From GCA-003244245 sp036266995 (GTDB lineage Bacteria; Actinomycetota; Actinomycetes; Mycobacteriales; Pseudonocardiaceae), in the NCBI GenBank assembly GCA_036266995.1, contig DATAWX010000224.1, positions 1 through 64,000 on the forward strand: DNA of 64,000 nt, read 5' to 3'. A model generated the notes under the pieces. That model was not told the origin of the DNA. It did not search any database and saw nothing but the letters and a program-made list of their open reading frames with translations. Of this stretch, positions 8,666-15,141 are shown one piece after another. A program made the translations under genes and the position numbers. Numbering within the stretch: the first letter of the stretch is position 1; every line of letters begins with the position of its first letter.

Positions 8666-9495
8666 GCGGCCGCCGTTCGCTGCCAGCGGCGTACATGTGG
8701 AAGATCATCGTCAAGCCAGTACGCACTGCCGGTGGCGGTGACCACCAGGATCTCCTCGAACTTCACCCCGACATCGCGGAAACCGATATGTGGTTCCACC
8801 GCCCACAACCCGGGAGTCGCCGGATGGTTGGAGATCTCGCCATCGGCCCACAACGGTGAACGATGATGCATCCGCTCGACGATCAGGTCGCCGACCAGGG
8901 TCTGCAGCGACCGGATGCCGAAGCCGGCCGCGATGGACTTCGGCAGCCGGGAGCGCACCTTGCTGACCTGGTGGCCGATGACCCGACCCGGATAGACGCG
9001 GTGCCGGTTGTCGTAACCCTGTTGGACTAGAAGTGCGTCGACGTCGCGATAGATCTGCCGCAGCGGCACGCCTTCGTTGACCCTCTCGACGATGAGGGTC
9101 CGGTACTCGGCCAGGTCGTCCATCAGCTGCTCGAATATCCGGTTGGTGCCGAGGCAGCCGGCGTAGCCGATGTCTGCCATATATCCCTCACGCACCGGTG
9201 CACAGTCGAGGATGAAAGGCATGTTCTCCGTCAGTCTGCGGGCGGTGGGGAAGAATTGGAGGGGCGTCCGGAAACCGCGAAACGCGGTGCGGTCCCCGAA
9301 CCATGCGAACGGCGTGTGGAACCAGTCCTGCACTCCCCGCTCGATCAGGTACTCGCGAAGCCTGCGGGCGGCTTGCTTCTCGGTGACGCCCGGCTCCAGG
9401 GCCTGCCCGACCGACTGAGCCGCGGCGTAGGACAGCTGCTGTAACTCCCGGAACTTCACAAGATCAGCGGGATCGGTTACCCCTTTGGCTACCAC
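8662..9495 (-). CDS. M24-family metallopeptidase (Xaa-Pro aminopeptidase-like)
   Basis: A creatinase/aminopeptidase-fold protein of 277 residues. Candidate metal ligands appear in order: Asp in FILDCAP, Asp in YMADIGYAG, His in VIGHQV, Glu in LWAVEPH and Glu in KFEEIL. I chose the GTG at 9495 because GGAGGGAGG lies 7 nt upstream. The longer start at 9528 would run through the first TetR-type palindrome. It heads the four-gene operon with ephD, the diiron-like protein and the reductase. Whether it is an active peptidase is open. Confidence 0.8.
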   Translation of the reverse strand: MVAKGVTDPADLVKFRELQQLSYAAAQSVGQALEPGVTEKQAARRLREYLIERGVQDWFHTPFAWFGDRTAFRGFRTPLQFFPTARRLTENMPFILDCAPVREGYMADIGYAGCLGTNRIFEQLMDDLAEYRTLIVERVNEGVPLRQIYRDVDALLVQQGYDNRHRVYPGRVIGHQVSKVRSRLPKSIAAGFGIRSLQTLVGDLIVERMHHRSPLWADGEISNHPATPGLWAVEPHIGFRDVGVKFEEILVVTATGSAYWLDDDLPHVRRWQRTAAA

Positions 9496-9515
9496 GTATC
9501 CGCCTCCCTCCGGCA

Positions 9516-9556
9516 TTCCTACCCTCACGTAGGAACTTCCTACGACATGGTAGGTT
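9516..9556. promoter_or_regulatory. Two tandem TetR-type operators
   Basis: The palindrome TTCCTAC-N6-GTAGGAA occurs at 9516-9535. A second copy, TTCCTAC-N6-GTAGGTT, lies at 9537-9556. They are 21 bp apart, two helical turns, so repressors would sit on the same face. They fill the gap between the divergent M24 operon and the tetR gene, whose start at 9563 is only 6 bp away. This suggests one regulator controlling both directions. Confidence 0.75.
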
Positions 9557-9562
9557 TGTCAA

Positions 9563-10228
9563 GTGGCAGATCGAAAGGTGACGCCGCTGGCGGCTGGCCG
9601 GGCGGCTCGGTCCGGACGCGCCCGGGCCGCCCATCTCGGGCCCGAACGTCGGCGGCCACTGATCCTTGACGCGGCGTTGGAGGTCTACGTCGAGCGCGGT
9701 TATCGAGGTACGTCGATGCAGGCGGTGGCCGATGCGGCGGGCGTGACGAAACCGGTGATCTACGAGTGCTACCCGAACAAGGAAGAGTTGCTGCTGGCGC
9801 TGCTGGACCGCGAGGAGCGTCGCCTGATGGACGCCATCTCCGAGTCGTTGCCGAGCAATCTGGTCTCCGACAACGTGGAGGCGGTACTGGCTGCGGGATT
9901 CACGGCCTTTCTCGCCGGGGTGGGTCAGGCGCCGAATTCATGGCGGGTTGTGTTCGACTCCGGCTGGGGTTCCGGGTCCGAGGTGGCCGCTCGGGTGCGA
10001 CGGGTTCGCGACATGGTGGTGGGTCAACTACGCGAGTTGGTACGTCAGTCCATGACGGTGGCCGAGATTGACGACATCGACCGCAAGGCACCCGTCGTCG
10101 CTGAGGTGATCGCCACGATCGCCGAGTCCTGCGCGCGCATGCTGGTGCTGGAGCACTACCCGTGGACGGCCGTAGAGCTGGCCACCTACGTTGCCCGCCT
10201 CCTTGCCCGCGGTCTCCGCCCGGTCTGA
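9563..10228 (+). CDS. TetR-family transcriptional regulator
   Basis: A 221-residue repressor. The N-terminal helix-turn-helix spans about residues 32-80 (ILDAALEVYVERGYRGTS ... AGVTKPVIYECYPNKEELL) and a ligand-binding domain follows. The GTG start has no evident ribosome binding site and lies 6 bp after the second operator, so the mRNA may be leaderless and self-repressed. It is divergent from the M24-ephD-diiron-reductase operon. The ligand is probably a lipid or hydrophobic compound, judged only from the neighbouring genes. Confidence 0.85.
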   Translation: MADRKVTPLAAGRAARSGRARAAHLGPERRRPLILDAALEVYVERGYRGTSMQAVADAAGVTKPVIYECYPNKEELLLALLDREERRLMDAISESLPSNLVSDNVEAVLAAGFTAFLAGVGQAPNSWRVVFDSGWGSGSEVAARVRRVRDMVVGQLRELVRQSMTVAEIDDIDRKAPVVAEVIATIAESCARMLVLEHYPWTAVELATYVARLLARGLRPV

Positions 10229-10399
10229 GCGGTCAACCACACCTCGGTGCGCTGCGGGTCGCGCTGACCCAACCTGGAGAGGAAGGTTGCACACCCGACA
10301 CCTCGACCCGCTGCACGAGGACGCCCTCGCCCGCGCGCTCACCTCGATCTGCCGCTAACCGATTGACGAGCGATCGCTCCTGCCCGAGAATTTTCGGCC

Positions 10400-11146
10400 G
10401 TGGCTCACCGCGACTGTCCCTTCCCAGGCGGTCACGCCCGATCGACAGCCAGCACCGCAGTGCCAGACAGCGGGATCGGCGCGATTCTGATCAGTTCGCG
10501 CTCCCTACCCGAGTACCGGGCCATGTTCAGCCTCACCGAGCGGGATCTTCGTCGGCGAATTCTGGATTGCCCCGGTGGTGCCGCGAGTCTGACCGCCGAG
10601 CTCAACGCAGTGGGCGGCGATGTCACCGCCTGTGACCCCGTTTATGCCGACACCACCGCCGAGCGGCTTGCGACGCTGACCCAGGGTGAGACGGCTCGGG
10701 CAAACCGCTACATCCGCGCCCACCCCGAGCAGTACCGGTGGAGCGCGTTCGCCAGCCCTGATGATCACTATCAGTCGCGCAGCGCCGCGGGTGCGCGATT
10801 CGCCGCTGATCGCTGCGCTCATCCCGAGCGTTACGTCCCGGGCGCGCTGCCTCATCTTCCCTTCGGTGACGGTGTGTTCGACTTGGTGCTCAGCTCACAT
10901 CTGCTGTTCGCCTTCGCTGATCGCCTCGACTATGCCTTTCACTACGCGGGGATTCTTGAGCTTATCCGGGTCACCGGCACCGAGCTGCGGATCTTCCCGC
11001 TGGTGGCGATGGCCGCGACCGTGCCCTACCCCCGCCTCGAGCAGCTACGAACTGAGCTCGCCAACGCGAAGGTCATCACCCGGGTGGTCGACGTTGACTA
11101 CGAGTTCCAGACCGGTGGAAACCAGATGCTCGTCTGTACCCGCTGA
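10400..11146 (+). CDS. Class I SAM-dependent methyltransferase-like protein
   Basis: The recognisable core starts around MFSLTERDL (ATG at 10525). It shows a SAM-binding motif LDCPGGAASLTAEL, an acidic end of strand 2 (VTACDPVY) and a motif IV-like FDLVLSSHLLF. The GTG at 10400 gives 248 residues, but the first ~40 residues look unstructured and the ATG at 10525 is a good alternative. The last ~100 bp overlap the 3' end of the VC0807-family gene on the other strand. Substrate unknown. The preceding 10229-10399 gap holds nothing I recognise. Confidence 0.6.
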   Translation: MAHRDCPFPGGHARSTASTAVPDSGIGAILISSRSLPEYRAMFSLTERDLRRRILDCPGGAASLTAELNAVGGDVTACDPVYADTTAERLATLTQGETARANRYIRAHPEQYRWSAFASPDDHYQSRSAAGARFAADRCAHPERYVPGALPHLPFGDGVFDLVLSSHLLFAFADRLDYAFHYAGILELIRVTGTELRIFPLVAMAATVPYPRLEQLRTELANAKVITRVVDVDYEFQTGGNQMLVCTR

Positions 11147-11635
11147 CCTGTCCGCTTCGGCGGCGAGACCGGAGCGCCGCATCCGTTTTCCGTACCACAC
11201 ACTCCACATCATGAGCAGCGTGAACGCCGTCACCTGGAGCACCGTCGAGAGCCCGACCATGACGTCGATGGGCAACACATAGATCAGCGGGATGCGCACG
11301 GCTGCCTCGACGAGCAGCCCCGCTCCCCACACCACCGACATCACCCGGAAGCCGCGCCGGAAACCGGGACTGGTCTGCCATTTGGTGTTCCACCATGCCC
11401 GCTTCTCGCTGGTGGTGGCGGAGAACCGCTGGGCGGCGTGGAACATCAGCGGCCGCCCCACCACGCAGGTGCCGAGGAAGACCAATCCGGCGACCGCGGT
11501 GCCGACTGAGTCCTTGGCGAGCATGAACCTGGCGTCGCCGGTGGCGAAGGACAGACCGAGGCCGACCGTGAATATTGCCATGAGGAACGCGGCGAAGCCG
11601 TCCAGACGCCGGCTGCGCAAGGCTACGAACGCCAC
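11045..11635 (-). CDS. VC0807-family membrane protein, N-terminus doubtful
   Basis: Several hydrophobic helices and the stretches FATGDARFMLAKDS and VYGKRMRR type residues match the VC0807 family of small integral membrane proteins of unknown function. Clear homology-like sequence (YYGLHAAGVSDYRALLAG) continues upstream of the GTG at 11635 to about 11725, but no ATG, GTG or TTG opens that frame before a stop near 11785. A plausible start (MEKSVRDL, ATG near 11781) lies in another frame, so a frameshift near 11715-11760 is likely. The 3' end runs 102 bp into the convergent methyltransferase gene. Confidence 0.55.
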   Translation of the reverse strand: MAFVALRSRRLDGFAAFLMAIFTVGLGLSFATGDARFMLAKDSVGTAVAGLVFLGTCVVGRPLMFHAAQRFSATTSEKRAWWNTKWQTSPGFRRGFRVMSVVWGAGLLVEAAVRIPLIYVLPIDVMVGLSTVLQVTAFTLLMMWSVWYGKRMRRSGLAAEADRSAGTDEHLVSTGLELVVNVDHPGDDLRVGELSS

Positions 11636-11849
11636 CCGCAGGCCGGCGACGACGGTACCGGCCAGCAGCGCCCGGTAGTCGCTGACGCCGGCGGCGTGCA
11701 GACCGTAGTAGCGTCGGCTGACTCGACCGTAACGACGGCCGGTGCGGTGCTTTCCGGGAGGTCGCGCACTGATTTCTCCATGCCATCACCCTCGTGCGCG
11801 GGCCAGCCTTGCAACACTACCGACGGTCACGTTTCTGACGTGACAGATG

Positions 11850-13499
11850 TCAGCTGGGCAGGGCGTGCAGGCGGCGGAGGACTTCTGGAGCGCCGAGGGC
11901 TTGGGCGATGGCGGGTAGGTCGGGGCTGCGGGTGGAGCCGGTGAGGGCGACGCGGATGAGCTGCGACGCTTCGCGGATCGAGCCGGGGTAGGCGTCGGGG
12001 TTTTTCTTGTATTCCTTGGCGTTGGGCGCGAACCCGTGCTTCGCGGCGAGCTCCCGGATCTGGTTGAACCATTCCTGGGGGTCGTCCAGGTGCTGGTAGC
12101 CGTCGGCGAAGTCATGGGCGAAGTTCGCGGCGACGGTTGAATCCACACCGAGCGGGATGAGGCGCTCGTCGGTGGGACCGGATAGTGGGACGAACAGTTG
12201 TGGGAAGAAGAATCCGTAGGCGGCCCGGAAGTCCGACCATTTGCGCAGGTCCTTGCGGGGATTGTCGACACCGTCACGCTCCACGGACAGGGCCCGCAGG
12301 GCGAGATCCTGCTCGGCGTCCAGGACAGTGCCCAGCTCGGGATCGAATTGCGCCGCCCAGGTGCGGACGGCGGCGATGATCTGGTGCCCGGGCAGGGTCG
12401 CGATGTGGTCCGCGCTGAGGTCTTCCAGCTTGACCAGGTCCACCAGCGGGCCGGCGACGCCGCACTGGTCCAGCCGGATGGGGGTAGCGAGTGCCTGGTC
12501 GAGCGGGAGCTCGGCGAGCCGACCGTTGGCCAGGCCCCGCAGGTAGTAGAGGACGGCCTCGGCGGGGTAGCCGGCTTCGATGTAGAAGTCGACGCCGGCT
12601 TCGGGGTCGGTACGCTTGGACAGTTTGCGTTTCCCGCCCGCTATCTGTTTCATCAACGGCGCGATGTGCGCATAACTGACTGGTTCGAAGCCCAGGGCAT
12701 CGAATAACTGCAGGTGCAGCGGCACCGAGGAAATCCACTCCTCGCCGCGGATCACCAGCGTGACGCGCATCAGGTGGTCATCGACGGCGTGCGCGAAATG
12801 GTAGGTCGGCAGCCGGGGAGTCTGGTCGGAAGACTTCAGGATGACCGTGTCGTTGCGATTGGCTTCATGCTCCAGCTCACCCCGGATCACGTCGGTGAAA
12901 CGGACCCGATTCCCGGCAGTGTCGGGGGCGCGGAAGCGCACCACGTACGGGGTGCCTTGAGCGAGACTGGCCTGCACCGCTGCGGGATCGGCGTCGCGCC
13001 AGATCGCCCACGATCCGTAGTAGCCGGTGGGAATCTTCGCGGCTCGTTGGCGGCTGGTGATGTCGGCGAGTTCGTCCTTGGTGGCGAAGCACAGGTAGGC
13101 CTTGCCGTGGCGCAGCAGTTCCCGCACGTAGCTGAGGTAGATGCGTTCGCGGGCGGACTGGTGGTAGGGGCCGTAGTTGCCGTGCTCGTCGTCCTCGTCG
13201 GGACGGATACCGAAGTAGTCGAACGCGCGGGCGAACTGCGCCAGGGCGCCTTCGACCTCGCGCGACTGGTCGGTGTCCTCCACTCGTACCAGGTAGACAC
13301 CCCCGGAGTGCGCCGCGACGTCGCGGTCGATGCTGGCGACGTAGACGCCACCGATGTGCACGAACCCGGTCGGGGAGGGGCCGAACCGGGTGACCTGGGC
13401 GCCCTCGGGGAGCTGACGCGCCGGGTAGCGCTGTTCCCAATGGGCGGGTTCGGGCAGGTCAGCGGGGAACAGGGCGTCGATCACCACGCGGTCCAGCAT
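11850..13499 (-). CDS. gltX: Glutamyl-tRNA synthetase, Clostridium-like long form
   Basis: A class I glutamyl/glutaminyl-tRNA synthetase of 549 residues: HIGH-type motif in RFGPSPTGFVHIGG near residue 40, RVEDTDQSR, and the KMSKS-type loop GGKRKLSKR. The lead-in LFPADLPEP..WEQRYPARQLPEGA resembles the longer form known from clostridia rather than the usual ~490-residue actinobacterial enzyme. It is therefore probably a second copy. Such paralogues can supply glutamyl-tRNA to specialised pathways or give drug resistance; nothing beside it decides which. Confidence 0.8.
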   Translation of the reverse strand: MLDRVVIDALFPADLPEPAHWEQRYPARQLPEGAQVTRFGPSPTGFVHIGGVYVASIDRDVAAHSGGVYLVRVEDTDQSREVEGALAQFARAFDYFGIRPDEDDEHGNYGPYHQSARERIYLSYVRELLRHGKAYLCFATKDELADITSRQRAAKIPTGYYGSWAIWRDADPAAVQASLAQGTPYVVRFRAPDTAGNRVRFTDVIRGELEHEANRNDTVILKSSDQTPRLPTYHFAHAVDDHLMRVTLVIRGEEWISSVPLHLQLFDALGFEPVSYAHIAPLMKQIAGGKRKLSKRTDPEAGVDFYIEAGYPAEAVLYYLRGLANGRLAELPLDQALATPIRLDQCGVAGPLVDLVKLEDLSADHIATLPGHQIIAAVRTWAAQFDPELGTVLDAEQDLALRALSVERDGVDNPRKDLRKWSDFRAAYGFFFPQLFVPLSGPTDERLIPLGVDSTVAANFAHDFADGYQHLDDPQEWFNQIRELAAKHGFAPNAKEYKKNPDAYPGSIREASQLIRVALTGSTRSPDLPAIAQALGAPEVLRRLHALPS

Positions 13500-13717
13500 C
13501 GCCTACGTCAGTCTCACTTCCGGGCTGAACCCGATCATGGAATGGGGCATCGTTCAGACTGGCCAGGCTACCAATCGTGGTTGTTCGCTACGCTGCCGCA
13601 GGTCGGGGGGCTGCCGGCCGGGGCCTGCCCTGATCGTCGGTGTCGACCGCGGCGGCGCGTGACTACTACGCGCCCAGGGCGTTGACCAACCAGTGAATCG
13701 CGATTCCTGGAGACAGC

Positions 13718-14374
13718 ATGAACACCTGGGTACTGACCCCGTCCCACCATCCCGGCCTGAGTGACCTCACGACGTCCCTGGCGCAGCTGAACCACCCGGT
13801 GGACCGGACGGTAGTGGTCACGACCCTGCCCGAGCCGATCGAACCGGACGACCTGCCGGGGGTGACCCTGCTGCTGTCGCCCGAACTGGGGGTGAACATC
13901 TCCCGCTGGTGGAACGTCGGCCTGGAGTGGATTGAGCAGCACCACGAACCCGGGCCCTACGAGGTGCTGTGCATGGCGTCCGACGTGCGCATCGAATGGT
14001 CCACGCTGGCGCGACTGCGGATGGTGCTGCGCAACTACAACCTCGCGATGGTCGGCGCCGACTGGCACGGGGTGGTCACCAGCGCGGTCGAGACCCGCTA
14101 CGACCTGGACCCGTGGACGGCGGAGCACCGCATCCCCGGCGTGTGCATGCTGGTAGCCGGCGAACTCGGGTTGCGCTTCGACGAGCAGTTCCGCTGGTGC
14201 TTCGCCGCCGACGACTTCGAATGGCAGCACCGCAAGGCCGCTGGCACGGGCCTGGTGCGGGGCCTGACCTTTGAGCACGCCAATCGGCCGCTGACCGGCG
14301 AGCGCGCCGAGTACGCCCAGGTGGACCGTCAGCGGTTCGTGGCGAAGTGGGGCGGGCCGCCACACATTCACTGA
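13718..14374 (+). CDS. Phage-like family 2 glycosyltransferase domain protein
   Basis: A 218-residue protein beginning with NTWVLTPSHHPGL and including TVVVTTLPEP, a LGVNISRWWNVGLEWI segment, a VLCMASDVRIEW metal-site-like stretch and a FAADDFEWQHR motif. These look like GT-A glycosyltransferases of actinobacteriophages and their hosts. A GGAGA lies 6 nt before the ATG. It is divergent from the atypical gltX. The 13500-13717 gap holds no gene. Sugar and acceptor are unknown. Confidence 0.55.
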   Translation: MNTWVLTPSHHPGLSDLTTSLAQLNHPVDRTVVVTTLPEPIEPDDLPGVTLLLSPELGVNISRWWNVGLEWIEQHHEPGPYEVLCMASDVRIEWSTLARLRMVLRNYNLAMVGADWHGVVTSAVETRYDLDPWTAEHRIPGVCMLVAGELGLRFDEQFRWCFAADDFEWQHRKAAGTGLVRGLTFEHANRPLTGERAEYAQVDRQRFVAKWGGPPHIH

Positions 14375-14402
14375 GCCACGACACCACGGCGACGACCGAT
14401 GC

Positions 14403-15011
14403 TCACGGTCGTACGGCCTGGACGACCACCAGCGTGCGTCGCCCTGGCGTGTGACGCTCGACATGGACATCTGCGAAGTCGGCCGCCCGGCACAGTGCCG
14501 CGAAGGCCTCAGCCTGCTGCGCTGTCCATCCATGGCTGGCGAGCCCGGTGGCGCCGGGACTCACGAGGCGCTCGATCGCGAGGAACCGCCCGCTTTGGGC
14601 GAGCACTCGCTTGATCTCGGCGAGTCCCGCGGTGACGTCTCGCCAGTGGTGCACGGTCGCCAGCGACCACACCACCGTCGCCGAGGCGTCCGGCTCTGGC
14701 AGGTCTTCCGCGGCGCCCTGCGTCCAGGTGATTGCAGATCGATCGCGAGTCAAGGTCCGAGCGAGCCGGAGCATGACGGGTGCCGGATCCACGCCGATCA
14801 CGCGTGCCCCACGGCGGGCCGCTTGCCTGGCCGCGGTGCCTGGACCGCAACCGACGTCGATGACCCGGTCAGCATCCGACACGGCGGCCAGGTTGGCGGC
14901 GAGGCGGGCGGTGGCGCCCCCCGCGAAGTTCATGATGAGACCGACCAAGAGTCCCGGAATCCCGGCGAAGCCCGGATGGTCGGCGTGGTGGTTGACTGCC
15001 TCGGTGGTCAC
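14403..15011 (-). CDS. Class I SAM-dependent methyltransferase
   Basis: The SAM-binding core is clear: RVIDVGCGPGTAARQAARRG, VIGVDPAPVMLRLA, AEDLPEPDASATVVWS and a post-motif GRFLAIERL. The GTG at 15011 follows AAGGTG at good spacing and is preferred over the TTG at 15032. It is convergent with the glycosyltransferase and divergent from the PEP-utilising enzyme; a 14-bp palindrome lies between those two genes. The substrate is unknown. Confidence 0.75.
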   Translation of the reverse strand: MTTEAVNHHADHPGFAGIPGLLVGLIMNFAGGATARLAANLAAVSDADRVIDVGCGPGTAARQAARRGARVIGVDPAPVMLRLARTLTRDRSAITWTQGAAEDLPEPDASATVVWSLATVHHWRDVTAGLAEIKRVLAQSGRFLAIERLVSPGATGLASHGWTAQQAEAFAALCRAADFADVHVERHTPGRRTLVVVQAVRP

Positions 15012-15113
15012 AGGTACACCTTGCGGCTTCAAGGTGGCTCGAAGTCAAATGACATTCTGGTGAGGAGATATTTTCATCGAGCGTTGAGTTTGGGGAGTGC
15101 CGGCGTTACCGTC

Positions 15114-15127
15114 GCGGTCATGACCGC
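15114..15127. promoter_or_regulatory. Perfect 14-bp palindrome, candidate operator
   Basis: GCGGTCATGACCGC is a perfect dyad. It lies 15 bp before the GTG of the PEP-utilising enzyme and in the divergent gap with a methyltransferase. A weak promoter-like pair precedes it (TTGAGT at 15084-15089 and TACCGT at 15106-15111), which would place the dyad near the transcription start. Operator role is inferred. Confidence 0.4.
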
Positions 15128-15141
15128 AGTTCGGCGTTCTG

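Noticed and set aside
15012..15141. Rifamycin-associated element expected before a rifampin phosphotransferase
   Set aside because: The known 19-bp inverted element was not present; only an unrelated 14-bp dyad was found.
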